64,000 nucleotides of DNA from Pseudevernia furfuracea. Lineage: Eukaryota > Ascomycota > Lecanoromycetes > Lecanorales > Parmeliaceae. The first letter of the stretch is position 1. The number at the start of each line of letters is the position of its first letter. The stretch is taken from contig JAIUPT010000035.1 of NCBI GenBank assembly GCA_022315425.1, positions 434,001 to 498,000 of the forward strand, read 5' to 3'. Of this stretch, positions 12,395 through 23,739 are shown one piece after another. The translations under genes were made by a program, and so were the position numbers. The notes below the pieces were generated by a model. The model did no database searches. It saw nothing but the letters and a program-made list of their open reading frames with translations, and was not told the origin of the DNA.

Positions 12395-13245
12395 TTACCA
12401 GTAATACTCCTCCGCGACTTTCCACTCAATTTCGCTATTGCAATCAATATCAGTGGTGGATTTCAGCACGGCATTCAGGCCAAACTTTCCGTGGGTACGT
12501 GAGCATATATTTTTGCACGGCAAAGTGCCTTTGCCGATTTTGAAAGTTCGGGTCCAATCATTGCGTGTTCCTTCTCTTTCTTTGCTGACTTCAGTGGAGG
12601 CCACCTCGCTGGCGCAATCTGTCGGCTTCCATTCCCATCTCTCGACTGTCAACTCATCTTCCACCTTCAATATGCCTTCGCACCAACCTCCGATTTTGAT
12701 GGCCATACCCCTTATATTCTTTTCGGGTTCGTCTGCTCTCATCACCAAGCTGCTGCGGTTGTCCTTCTTCCCAAAAGCCTCCACCTGTAGATCGTGCCAA
12801 AGTTCTTCGTACTCAGTCTCTTCTCCAGTGGCCGGATCACTATTCTTGCCTTTTTCCAAGATGTCTCCATTGGATTGTACCCACATATCACCCTCATCAG
12901 GATCAGGATTGTCGGTGCGCGAGTCTATCCAGTGATGCCAGACCGTGTGTGAAAGCTGCATCGATGAATTGTTGCTGAGAGTGGTGTGTGATTTGCCGGC
13001 AAATGCCCATTCCAAGCAGCTTTCTGTGTTGACTTCCTTGTTCTTTTCTTCCTCGAGCTTCTCGCGGAGGATACGGACATCGATGAAGTAGGAGTCTTTC
13101 GAGGTTAGGACGATTGTGGAGGTAGGTTCTTCTGGTTCGCCCGGGACCTGTAGAAGAATTAACTCTACCGTGCAGAAGACGTAGCACAATAGTAATGGTA
13201 TACTAGGCGGTAATGTTTGCGCTCACTAATAGTGGGGACGCCCAT
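12395..13245 (-). CDS. HRI1: Hri1-like protein (HRI1 family)
   Basis: Model: exon 1 13245-13204 (MGVPTISERKHYRL), intron 13203-13148, exon 2 13147-12395, phase 0, about 264 residues. Hri1 is a conserved fungal protein with two similar beta-barrel halves; in yeast it binds Hrr25 and associates with protein-transport factors, with no known enzyme activity. The diagnostic opening is PGEPEEPTSTIVLTSKDSYF, then VDVRI-like IDVRILR, and the end is EWKVAEEYYW, matching the family's VEELY.W ending. The stretch just before the end (CKNICSRTHGKF) does not look conserved, and a small unrecognised intron may lie there. The splice model for exon 1 uses a weak donor (gtatac). Confidence 0.8.
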
Positions 13246-14160
13246 AGCTTCTCGGGTCCAAAGAACACTTGACACACTGTCCCTTTGCTGTCACTTCAAG
13301 ATTCAGATGGGACAGTGTCCCTAAGGTAGAGTAGGGGATCGATCATCAGCACGAATAGAGTCTGCATGACCGAATCTCTAGGGATCTAGTGAGTTGAGAC
13401 GGTCATTTGCGGGGTTCGAAACCGGCTTGGCAGTTGGCACGATGACAATTCTTGGCACCGCTTTTAGGAGTGGGGGAGCGGGGAATGCCAAGACCCTTGT
13501 TACACAATATTACCTAAGGTACCTTACCTTACCTTACATACTTCCCGGGCTTCGGCTGTTGTCTGTTGTTTAAGGTATTTTAAGACGCAGGAGGCGGAGC
13601 CCTTTCCAATTTCCTTCGTAGCAAGTAGCGCTGCCATTGAAGAATTAATTTGCCGCAATGGCTCATTAATATTATTATTAGTCTAGTGCCACGAATCTTA
13701 TCCCGGCGGCGACGCTGGAGCCTGAGCTGAGGAGTCTCTAGACATGATCACCAAACATTTCCCCCTGAGCCCGCCTTCAATTAATTGCCTTTTGCTAGCG
13801 AACCCCCTTGGATTTGCCTGAGGCCTCCCACTCGTCTGCTTGGCCACGTCGATGACCAGGAGAAGCAGCAAAATGGCCCAATGCTATTTATGACCTCCGA
13901 CACTCCCCTGGCTAGCCATAGCCATACATCCTGAGGCCATCCAAGTCTCCACGACCGCGTCCTTTAAGGGGCATCCACATGGTATAGTGTCCTCGTTCTC
14001 AGTACTATCAGGTTTATTGTCGTCCTTGGGCATGTCTCTTCGTCCTTTACGACAGCTCAAGCACTTGGCAACTCCGTGGTGGAACATTTCGGATCTGTAA
14101 TACTCATCGGCATTCTTTTTCGTTTTCGGCTTAGATCCTCAGCGCTGTTGATAGAATTCT
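13246..14160. other. Intergenic with CCTAAGGTA-type palindrome; no secure gene
   Basis: A tacctaaggtaccttaccttaccttac block at 13511-13537 belongs to a short motif that recurs in other gaps here. A 67-codon minus frame at 13884-14087 is Cys-containing, but I cannot support it as a gene. The segment acatcctgaggccatccaag at about 13926 recurs at about 14484, so part of this stretch is a diverged duplication. Confidence 0.5.
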
Positions 14161-14164
14161 TCAC

Positions 14165-14345
14165 TTGTCAAGTTGGCGGACTTCGACTTTTTCGCAGGTA
14201 CGTTCGACTTTGTCGCAGACGTGTTCGACTTTTTCGTAGGCATGTTCGACTTTTTCGCGGGAGCGCTCGCTTTTTTCGAACTTTCGGGGATCGAGCCCGA
14301 GGCGCTCTTTTTGCGCTCTTTTTGCGCTTTTTTTGCGCTTTTTTT
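14165..14345. repeat. Minisatellite, about 24-27 bp unit
   Basis: Five or more imperfect copies of a unit like gttcgactttttcgtaggc run in tandem from about 14186, followed by a gcgctcttttt run. On the minus strand the repeats can be read as Lys/Arg/Glu-rich peptides in more than one frame, a composition effect and not good evidence of coding. Confidence 0.8.
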
Positions 14346-14577
14346 TTGGGTTCAACCGTCATAGCTATGAATAATCATCTTGTGCGCAGGCCTAGACAAT
14401 TCATCGACTTTGGGACAGAATTCCTCCCATAAGGATCATCTTTGAATAGGCCATTCTCAGCCATCCATATCTTCACGACCGTATACATCCTGAGGCCATC
14501 CAAGTCTTCCTTTCTGATCTGCTCCCTCGTCCGAATATGCCCTGTGGATTTTCTTGTTGTATGGTTGTTTTGTAGTA

Positions 14578-14636
14578 TGGGTTGTTGTATGGTTATGTTG
14601 TATGGTATGTTGTATGGTATATTGTATGGTATGTCC
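14578..14636. repeat. Short tandem repeat, gttgtatggtat-type
   Basis: Four to five tandem copies of a 12-15 bp unit (tgttgtatggta with variants). On the minus strand this gives an IPYN repeat inside an open frame of 120 codons (14737-14375). That frame could be an orphan gene, but I see no splice or homology support. Confidence 0.8.
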
Positions 14637-14747
14637 TCATTGGGTGGTATAATGTATCCAGGTGGACGGTGCAAGTTCTGGATGTTTGTGATAGCATGGT
14701 GAAGGATGTTTGCGTTTGCAGTGCTCGCAAATCTCATAGCTTTTCCT

Positions 14748-14836
14748 TTAAGTCTCGTTGTTTTTATTCTGAGTCTCGTTGTTGTTCTTGCTCTAAGTCT
14801 CGTTGTTATTCTTGCTCTAAGTCTCGTTATTTTTGA
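14748..14836. repeat. Tandem repeat, agtctcgttgtt-type, about 24 bp unit
   Basis: Four copies of a unit like taagtctcgttgttattcttgctc stand in tandem, the last one truncated. With the two repeats just upstream this makes three unrelated minisatellites within 700 bp. No gene is supported from here to about 15100. Confidence 0.8.
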
Positions 14837-15106
14837 CTACTGTAATTAAGGTATTATTGTTATAATACTCATAGCTTATAATCTGGTCACTGATTAGTTG
14901 GCGAATTCGAGCTCGCAGGATGCACTAAGAGTCACCAGAACAGGATGTGCAGAGAGCAGGAGCGAGCAGTGCCTGCGCCGAGGGTGCGCGGTGGGTGCAG
15001 CGACGGTGCGTGGTGGATGAGCAGAGCGGCGCCAGCTGACTAACTCGACTCGGCGGGCAAACACGTTCTGGTGGGCCACCCTACCCAAATAGTTATTATC
15101 AAAGCA

Positions 15107-17130
15107 TCATGGCAGATACCAAACACTAGTAGCCCACTCATAAAACGTTTGCGTGACCGGCGTAGTATCTATTGGACCCACCGCCCGGTTACTCAGCTTA
15201 CACCCCTGCAACGGCGTCGGACTCGGCGCAGCTGTGACCTCACCCGCTGTGTCACGAGCCCTCGAGTATGTGAAATCCAGAGCACCAGAACCCGCCAGGA
15301 GCTGAAAGCCAATCGCTTGGCTCGACCCCGGACTTTGCGCAAGTTGGGAAAGTCCTGCGAAGCAGTTCAGTGGGGGCAGGGCTCTCGGGGGTTCACTGTA
15401 AATGTGAAACGTTTGTACGCGGCTACTTTTGCTACAGCTAGTCTGCTGGCTATAGTAGATGACTATTGCAACTTGCGCTGGTGTATATTTAGCAGGCGCG
15501 GCGCTGGAGGTTGAGCAGGGGTCGTCACAAGTGTCGTCAACATCGGCGTCGCGCTTGCGTAGGCTCAATAGACAGTAGATGCTTGTTGAGCCATCGAGAC
15601 CGTTCCAAACAGTTCTTACGTTAGAGCCGGGGCGGACCCAAGAGCCTGGACCACTGACGTGGTATTGTTTGACAATACTTTGATACTGTTTTATATCGTC
15701 GCCAGAATCATAGGGTAACGGGCTCCTCCCCCTGGCTACCAGGCCAGCGAAAGCGGCAAGGGAGGCGCAGGATCCCGAACCGTTTTCTAGGAAGGAGAAG
15801 GGGTTTGGTTTGGCACAGAGAACGCCAACCCCACAGGCGTATATATCCCCTTGCTGCGCCCATGTAGGTGGTATACCGCTCTGATCTACGACGCCAACTC
15901 TGATGAGGGATGGGAGACGGCTCACCGCAAGAGCGGCTGGATAACTCGCGGCGACCAACGCCTCTCCATATTTATACGCGTAGTTTCCCGCTGGGACTGC
16001 TATGATGACTCCCAGGTCCACGACGGCTTGAAGCGCAGTTGCGAGGGACTCGATATAGTTCTGGTCTTCAAGTCCAATTTCGACATTGATGGCCATCATC
16101 ATGACCTTTTTTTTTGGGCAGTGCTGAAGGGGTCTGGGGCAGCTCTTGACTTCGACGCGCGTTAATGTCGGCGAGTACTAGCTGAACAGCCGTGACCATA
16201 GAGTCAACTGAAAAATCGCCGGTCTCGTCATCATTCAAGACCACGGGAATGATGGTCGCCTGCTTGGCAACTCCACTTCTCTTGCCACACACTTTAGACG
16301 CCATGCAAGTGCCATGCCCGATTTTGTCAGCTTTATCTGTGGCTGCTCCTGGGGTGAATAGCCAACCTGCATCGATGTTGCTTCTAGGGTTCAGATCTAA
16401 GGGGCCACTATCCCAATTTCCTGTGAACTTCTGCGCCACGGAACGTTAGTCAAATCTTGTTATTGCTTGTTGGTCGGATTGATCGTTTGTTTTTACCAGA
16501 TTATTCATGGCAACGCCAGAGCCGACGATATATACCTAGGTGTCTTCGCCCTTGGTCTCATCGAAGATGTATTCAACCTTACCAGCACCAATAGACTGAA
16601 CTCCGGGCGCCGATGACATTACCGCAAGGTCGCTTGGATATTTGTCTCCGGTTAAGCCGCCCAGATTTTCGCGGACCTGTCGGACTAGACTTATGCCAGT
16701 ATCCCGTTTCTGCAAACCTCTGGTTGCTGAGATATATCTTTCGAGCTCCAGGATCTGTGGTCGCTTCAGCCTCGTGAGAAGCTCTTGTTCAGACAGGTGC
16801 AACTGGAGCTTTGTGGTCCCCGGACGAGGTTCGGATGGCCTTGACGATTCTTGGAACCTACGGGTCCTAGTGAAGTGGCTGCGGGCTCGACGTTCATAGT
16901 ATTAAATAACACTGCGCAACACCGCGCTGGGGACATTGGTAAATTCAGTTGTCGGGCCTGACGCGATCTCAAAGCCAGACACGGTGGTACATGTCATGAT
17001 CAAGATGATGCCGGTACGAGACGCGATTATCGCGGACTGATTTGCATCCAGTTGATAATCGATCCAAGTACCACCGCTGACGGATGTGTCGCCAACATCG
17101 GGCTCGTATGTCTCTCCTTTGGCGGGATCA
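15107..17130 (-). pseudogene. Decayed subtilisin-family (S8) serine protease
   Basis: A subtilase reads right to left but is broken in several places. In one frame there is an in-frame TAA at 16904-16902 and a TAG at 16538-16536, the latter exactly between GED-T and VYIVGSG, where families have T-Y-V-Y. A splice-like junction near 16488/16437 leads to the His motif GHGTCMASKVCG. Then a run of nine A (plus-strand T run at 16107-16115) shifts the frame; eight would restore it into AINVEIG. The oxyanion region VPAGN is intact. The Asp motif reads VYIVGSG, with Gly where the catalytic Asp should be. The Ser motif reads SGSCASLAAFAGL and not GTSxA. The homopolymer shift could be a sequencing error; the two stops and the lost Asp argue for real decay. 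Confidence 0.8.
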
Positions 17131-17915
17131 TTCCCTCATAATCGACGACGGGACACAAGTCAAATAGAGCGAGAATCCAATATATAAATGTTGGCGAGAG
17201 AGGCACAGCACGTGAAGAAAAAGATAGAATACGAACATGATGTCTTTACTGTTGAATTTTACCATTCCAGGCTTGATGGTCCACCTGAAGCATGTTGTAA
17301 TTACTCCGGGTATCAGCTTGTAAGAGTAAGAAGTAGAGCTTGCATGATGCCACTGTTTTGTTCTCGGAAGACTTGGCGGCCACAGCTCCGGAGTTCAAGC
17401 AAGGAATCACCAGGATGAATCTCAACGTTGCTAGATAATTTAGCACGAGCCTTAAAGCTATGACTGATCTTGTCAGATATGACATCGCTGTTGCAATGAT
17501 GTGAAAGGAGAAGGAGATTTGAAAGTTGTCATCAGTATCTCGAATTAATTTACATGGTGAAGCTTCTGATAATTTGTGACCCGTTAATTGGTCAAGAACG
17601 AATTGGCAACGAGTGACAATAGCCTTGATTTATAATGTCAAGCCTCTCATTCGTCGAAATGGCAAGTGAATCATGTAAGGTACCTTATTAGTGCTAAGAG
17701 TCTGACCAATTAAATGTTGGGTGTTACAAATCAGCCTTATCGATAACGCGCGCTCTTTCATGCATAAAGTTCTTCTCACCTTCTCAGCTTTCTCTTTCCC
17801 CCAACATCAACTCACAACAGATCCAGAACCTCCAAGACAGCTTCCAGCACCACTTCAAATAACCAGATACCAATACTCAAACTACACATCCCCCATCAAC
17901 TCTTCCCAAACCACC
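17131..17915. other. Intergenic; upstream region of the Cys-rich gene
   Basis: No gene is supported. A taaggtacctta palindrome sits near 17676. From about 17740 the plus strand is C/T-rich (cttctcaccttctcagctttctctttcccccaac), a typical fungal leader for the gene at 17916. Confidence 0.5.
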
Positions 17916-18440
17916 ATGACTGTCCCAAGCACCTGCTGTGGCCGCTCCGGCGAAGCCTGCGTCTGCGCCACCCAAGCCAAATGCTCCTGCGGCAAGCAAT
18001 CCGCGCTCGAGTGCAACTGCGAGAAGGCCAAGACCGAGAACACTGTCGCTGGCGCGCGATGCTCTTGCCGTAAGTCTTCTTCTGCTCCTCCCCGAACTCG
18101 CTGCTGCGGAGAGCTCGCTCTCACTACAACTTCACCGCCCCTGTTATTGGTCTCTGATCGCGAGGTCTGGATTTTCATTGATGCTGACATGATTAATTTG
18201 ATAGGCGCCCGTCCAGTTGGCGAGTGCACCTGCGAACGTGCTGCTACGGAGAACGCTAAGCCCGCTGGATCAACCTGTGCCTGCGGTGCCCGTCCTGCTA
18301 GTGAGTCGACTTCCAAACCCCTTGCTACTGCCTATTACATGCCCTAACACCTGCCAGATGCCTGTAGCTGCGAGAAGGCTACGGATGGCGGCCTCCTCCC
18401 GTCCGAGACCGACTTCACCACCAAGACCGCTGGCGCTTAG
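17916..18440 (+). CDS. Small CxC-rich protein (DUF7871-type, metallothionein-like)
   Basis: Model: exons 17916-18069, 18205-18300 and 18358-18440, giving 110 residues. The protein is repetitive in cysteine: CCGRSGEACVCA, CSCGKQ, CNCEKAKTEN, CSC, CTCERAATEN, CACGARPA, CSCEKATDGG. Units of CxC followed by a basic residue, K/RAxTEN, recur about three times, so the protein looks built from repeats roughly matching its exons. I recall this as a conserved ascomycete family (DUF7871). CxC spacing suggests metal binding, but that is inference. No signal peptide is present, so it is probably cytosolic. Intron donors are gtaagt and gtgagt, both good. A longer open frame begins at 17721, but its first 65 residues look like leader sequence. 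Confidence 0.88.
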
Positions 18441-19412
18441 GAGGACCGGATCTACAACGAACGTTACGAAACATATGGCATTGCAAAGGCGAAGAGAGAT
18501 ACCACTTGATGATATGGCGTTTGCTTTGGCTTTTTGATACTGCTTGGAAGAGAAAGTGTATTCTCTGGCAAGAGAGAAAAGATGCTCGTAGGGATAACGA
18601 GTTGCGTTATGGTTCTGCTTGCAAGATATGTAGCCTATCTCTCTAGATTCAACGAGGTCTATGAGCATCTCGGCTACGCACTTCGCAATGTCCAAACTCG
18701 GCAAACGAGTTTGGGAAGTATCCTTTTACTTGGAAACATGCAGCAGCTTTGCTTCTTGTAAAGAGACAGCAAACCCTACATGCATCACCGGCGGACAAGC
18801 GAAGGGTGAGGGATCATTCGGAGTTGTGGGTGCACTCGGGGGCGGGGGTGTCGTTAGCCATTGCCTCAATTCTGCAAGTCCTCTCCATCGTACTTGAATC
18901 AAATGCGTTGTTGAACTTTGCGAACGCCGAACGGTTATCCATAACAAGATGAACGGCCCACCAGCAACGGGGTGGTATCCGCGGCCTGAGTTGTTAGTAT
19001 CTCGCAGTGTCACTGAAACGCATGCGGGTTCCTCCGTAATGAGAATTTCGGCAAGCCGTTGCGCATTTCGACATGTCTGATGAAGGAATCGATGTAGCTG
19101 TGCGAGGCCGACACCAAATACTTCACGCTTCATCCAAAGCGTTCGGATAACTCACGTTTTTTCATCGATTCCTCCCTCGTGATTTTGACCCCTATCCTCA
19201 CGCTCTGTGCAATACGAATTCGTATAATTCCATCCTACCGCTGCTCTCCAAAGCTCCATTCCCAGGAAATCTGGATCTTCTTCCTTTAGCTCCGATCGGG
19301 GCATGGTCTTCATCACATTTGAGCAGAAGCGGATTGATGTCGTGGGCATAGACATCATTTCGGACATCTTTTCGGAGAAAAACACTATTTCTTTTACTGT
19401 TCAAATGAATTT
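18441..19412. other. Intergenic, no gene seen
   Basis: This contains the 3' flank of the Cys-rich gene. Several overlapping short ORFs occur on both strands without coding character. No repeats were noticed. Confidence 0.45.
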
Positions 19413-21647
19413 TCAGGAGAAAAGAAGAAAAAGTGCCGCCACCATCCCTGAAATCACCGAAATTGGATCCACTGCAAAGAGGTTCTGAGCAGTGCTTAGT
19501 CGAGGTCTAGAGTATGGATCTTCGAGATATGGCACCAGGCATCCGTCATAGTCTGAGTAGTCTCCGGTTGCAGCGATAAGAACTCTAATCGCAGTTTCAT
19601 TCTTATGCCTGGCAGCTGTATGCAGCGGCTTAAGTCCCTCGTCGCTTTTGCGGCGAGGGTCCACCCCATGATGAATCAGCCACCATGGCAAGATTGGCAA
19701 GAGGTCTGTTCACCCTAAATAGCGAGATTGGATCAGGAAATGGAGGAATTCGGTTCAACAGAAGGTACTCCTTCACTGAGTAATGTACGATCTGAAAGAA
19801 GTGTAGTAATACCTTCTTTTGAGTATTCCCATTATTCCACTTTTCTCCAGGGCAAAGCTCCAGAACTTTTTCGGAGGAGTTGAATCGAGAATTTAGGTCG
19901 AAGTGTGGATTATTCCCAATGTTGACAGCGAAAGCATCCATCACATGATCTACCCTCACGGTGTAATCCGTTATGCACAACCATTGAAGCACCCTCAAAG
20001 TGTGATTGCAATACTTGTGAGGCATTGTTCGTAGTATTCGCTCATAGATTTTGTCCAAGTTCTCCGGTAATTATTTTAATGTTCTTCTCACTTCAGCACG
20101 ACTGGGACATCTCTGCAGAGTCTGAAATCGGCATTCGACCCAACGAAATCTTGCATTGGCGCCTTCAGTAAGACCTGCTGTTATTTCAGCAAACATATCC
20201 GAATCCCTGCAGCTTCCGATCTATAAAGCGATATCTCGTCAACAGTAGACTCCTGTAGCAGGACCTCCTTTTCTTCTGCTGGATCCAAGTTGTTCCGAAT
20301 GTCTGGTTCGTCCCTACTAGTGATAAGAAAACATACAGATTCCATTTTCCAACTCCTCGTTGTTGTCAATAGATCGAAAAGCGCTTCTTGGTCTGTGCAC
20401 TCATTCAAAGCGTCTAGAACGATATAAGCTCCTCGAAATGTTTGTAGCATCTGCCTCAAAGTTTCCAGTAGCTCATGGATTGGTAGAGTGCCCATGGCAT
20501 AGACTCGATGCAGAGTTTCTAAAGCTGTAATATCTGACGCACGTTGAGCGAATTGCAGCACGACTGACTGCAGACAGCTTGAAGCTTGAACTTTGATCTG
20601 ATTAGAGAAATCAAAGTAGTAGAAATCGAGCGCAGATGGTGCAAGCGATGCAGTGTGTGCATAGACGTTGTTGACGATCGTTGAACAAAGAATTGTTCTG
20701 CCGCATCCTGCAAAGCCATGAAGCCAGAGGAACGCGTTCGGCTGGTCTTTCAGTGAAGGAATTGCGGACGTTCAATAAACCAAGAACCCGTGGCCTTCTG
20801 ACATTTCTTTGAGGCCGCATTCTGATTGATGCTTAGGTTGGACGCTGCGAGCCACACTCGAATATCATTTCGAAGAAGATCTGGCAATTCTCGGCATCAG
20901 CCATCTAACATGATTAATTATGGCTGCAGGTGACATACCATTTCCAATAGAAGCTAACGATATGTTTGTGTCATTGGTGGCCACCTCATGGTTGCTCAAA
21001 TTCTTCTGCTGAGACGCCAAAGAAGTTCTCGCGTTTTTGGTAAATTGGCCAAACTCTATCAATTTGTTCTGTTGAGATGCCAAGGACGCGTTCGCATCCT
21101 GGTTGCCCTTTTCAAGAATGGTGAGTTTGTCTGACTGAGAAGCCAAAGAAGCCATCGTGTCCTTCGTATCCATCGTGATATCTATCGATTTGTTCAGCTG
21201 CAGGATTTCCAAAGCTGATATCAAATTTGAACGCGCATCTTGCACGGTGTATCGAAGACCAACAAGCGTCCCTTCCCAGAAAGGATTGTGTAACCTTCTA
21301 AGATCGGACTTCGTCTTGGTGCACCACCCTGGAGTTTGAGGACAAGGCTCGAATTTTGCGAGCTCCATCGATAGTGTATCAATGGCTTTCTTGCACTGCG
21401 ACACAACATCATCGATTTGTTTGTTGAGAGGTGCTATTTTATCTACCTGTCTATCTAAGACAGCGAGGACGGTCTTCAAGATTCCCGAGAAGGTCGCGAT
21501 GCTCTCAGCAGTATCGGCAATGTCTTTATGACGCCCCTTCCATACTTCGTAGTATGAGATCAAGCCTTGGCAGACTTGGACTCCAAGAGAGATGATGCCG
21601 ACGGCCGATCCAGCAGCGGCGAGCTCAGCCATTGTATCATAAGTCAC
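19413..21647 (-). pseudogene. Decayed NLR-like STAND NTPase with ankyrin remnant
   Basis: The relic runs right to left. It begins with an intact N-terminal effector-like domain (MAELAAAGSAVGIISLGVQV, 21632 down), then a normal intron, then the segment before the NACHT domain (ATGSWFIERPQFLH). At about 20751-20754 the frame shifts by one where the family has HWK. The Walker A region then reads HGFAGCGRTILCS, with Arg replacing the Lys of GKT. Walker B-like YIVLDALNEC is present. Near 20200-20230 the reading frame changes again before AEITAGLTEGANARFRWVEC, and a TAA lies at 20073-20071. A C-terminal fragment holds an ankyrin-type motif (GLKPLHTAARHKNETAIRVL) in yet another frame. These proteins normally act in fungal non-self recognition; this copy cannot encode one. 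Confidence 0.82.
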
Positions 21648-22899
21648 ACAAGGAGAAGTTAAGCTTCACAACAAGGGTGTGTACACAAGCCATGCGATAA
21701 AAGTGAGCGGTATTCTTTAGAAATCATGTCCTCATAAGGTCTGATAGAAGCACAGCAACGGGGTTGAACCCAACAACGGGCGATAAGTCGAAAGGGTACC
21801 TCCAACAGAGCAAGAAGAATACCATATCTTTTCCGCAGTAAGCAGCCAGCCCTCCGGTGTACTTGTAGTTATCTGTGGTCTCTGATAGCGGGGAGAGTTC
21901 ACTCAATCCGCCTCCTCAGCCTGTGTTCCCTTGAATACTTGGAAGACTGGGTACGCTGCGATTAAATAATGGCCGTTGTTATATAATGAGAAGGCACAGG
22001 CTGACCGAATACTAGGAAATAGAAACCAAGTGTGAGTGAGCCAATTCCATAGGCTGTAGTGGGGAAGTAAGGCAAAGGAAGGCAACCGGTCATACAAAAC
22101 AATGTTCATGATGCATGAAAGCTTGCATGGCCGTGCAGGAAGCTGAAAACCCCCGCCTTCTCAAATCGCCGGAGTCAAACATATTGCATTTGCTGATACA
22201 CTGCCTCTGTGTGATGGACCCGAGAAGGTATAAGTGGGGTGTCTAGAGAGTACCTCGACTAACTTGGACCTACAGAGCTCTTCCTGATTTCCTCGTTGGA
22301 ATCAATGGCAAATGGTTACTCAGCCTTCGCCCTCCAGAACCCTATAATATGCATGCACGCACCCGCTATTGCCGCCACGTTTGCTAATGCCAGCACCGGC
22401 AAGAGATTGAGACGAGAGAAGAGCGTGACGAAGGTTGTAAGAGAGAGAGATATTTACTTAAAATTAAAAATATCAGCGCTAATGCTGATAATAAATCCGT
22501 GAAAGTGATTAGTCTTTATAATGCAATACAGAATTAGGGTGATCTTGTGCATCTGAAGTAAGACAGATAGAAAATTGGCCTGACTCTGATGTTCTCGTCG
22601 CCGTTTGGTTAGCCTCTCTCGAATTCATGGGAGTGGAAAAAGAAAGAAGTCCATGGAGACATATCTTCTTGATGGAATACATCATTCACCTTTCACATGT
22701 CGTAGGCTGGCTTAGGAATGAAATCAAACAAGTCCTACACTCGTGCCTCGCTTCGGGGGCCAATCATACCGCAAGTTCATACGGCATACCCCCTGCATGG
22801 GCTTCTACGACTCTCTGAGACTAAGTTGGTTGCGAGGCGCCGAGGCATGGGTCGTGTCGTCAATCGTCATCGCCATCGACAGCCATAGCCGCAAAATTA
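21648..22899. other. Intergenic, no gene seen
   Basis: About 1.25 kb without a supported gene. It contains AT-rich patches near 22445-22510. Short ORFs at 21724-22109 (minus) and 22296-22502 (plus) have no recognisable content. Confidence 0.45.
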
Positions 22900-23739
22900 T
22901 CATATACTCATCTGCTTCCTTGCGACCCCCATGTAGAAACGTACCTCCTCATGAACCAGCCCATCTTCACCAGCCATCTCTTCAAATTTTTTCGAAAAGA
23001 GCGCTTTCGCCTTGTCCTTGGTCGCCGAGTCTCCGAAGTTTCGAAACATTGGACTGGCCACGGCCTTCTCAAAGATGTCAGGCCCATCCCCGGCGTGGTG
23101 GTCCAGCATCTCGTATGCTTTTGACTTATAGATTTGCTCGACTTTCAGACCCGCGTCGCTAAGGAGCTTCCGCAGCGACTCCTCCGACTCGATCCAGCTT
23201 GCATCCCACCTCACGGATTGACCGATGTCGACCCCAATTTCCGCGAGTATGCGCGCTGCAACCATGCTCTGCTCAACAGCCACGTCCGTCAGGAACCTGC
23301 CGCTCGGAGCCAGCAGAGATACCCAATGCTTGACCGCGCTCAGAGGCTCCTTCAGAAGCACCAGAGCCGAAGCACAGGTTATGACGTTAAACCCATGTGC
23401 GGCCTCAGGCAACAGGTCAAGCCCACTCAAGTCCGCGATGTCGTGTTTGAAATATGTAATTTCGAGCCCCTGGTGTCTCGTTTTACGTTCGGCGATTTCA
23501 AGCATACCGTCACTGATGTCAACTCCCACGACTCGACCTCGTCCGACCTGCTTCTTTGCCAGGAGAGTGACCAGTCCCGTCCCACAGGCCAGGTCGAGGA
23601 CTGTCTCACCCTCTTTGAGCTCCGCGCGCTCGATATACTCTTGTGCTTGTCGGACGTGGTATGAGTTATTAGATTCATCGTAGCCCTCGCTCCGTTCATC
23701 GTAGATTGCCTTGATCGAGTTTGTAGCGTTGTCATGCAT
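22900..23739 (-). CDS. Class I SAM-dependent methyltransferase
   Basis: A single-exon gene of 279 residues. Motif I (VLDLACGTGLVTLLA, residues ~47-61) binds S-adenosylmethionine, motif II is VVGVDISDGMLEIA, and an acidic post-I region and a motif-III-like segment (LAPSGRFLTDVAVEQ) follow. The fold resembles UbiE/methyltransferase-11 or -25 type enzymes; the substrate cannot be told. No secretion or membrane signal. The C-terminal third (DHHAGDGPDIFEKAVASPMF) is less standard and may form the substrate lid. It stands alone, with no biosynthetic neighbours, so a secondary-metabolite cluster is not indicated. Confidence 0.9.
   Translation of the reverse strand: MHDNATNSIKAIYDERSEGYDESNNSYHVRQAQEYIERAELKEGETVLDLACGTGLVTLLAKKQVGRGRVVGVDISDGMLEIAERKTRHQGLEITYFKHDIADLSGLDLLPEAAHGFNVITCASALVLLKEPLSAVKHWVSLLAPSGRFLTDVAVEQSMVAARILAEIGVDIGQSVRWDASWIESEESLRKLLSDAGLKVEQIYKSKAYEMLDHHAGDGPDIFEKAVASPMFRNFGDSATKDKAKALFSKKFEEMAGEDGLVHEEVRFYMGVARKQMSI

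Noticed and set aside
13405..13430. ggggttcgaaaccgg as a tRNA T-arm
   Set aside because: The stem does not pair properly on either strand, and no other tRNA arm is nearby.
17246..17485. Minus ORF as first exon (signal peptide) of the subtilase
   Set aside because: Hydrophobic start is suggestive, but no splice path joins it to the decayed protease frame.
20772..20774. TGA just before the NLR P-loop as a nonsense mutation
   Set aside because: It is out of the true frame; the lesion is a one-base frameshift near 20751-20754.
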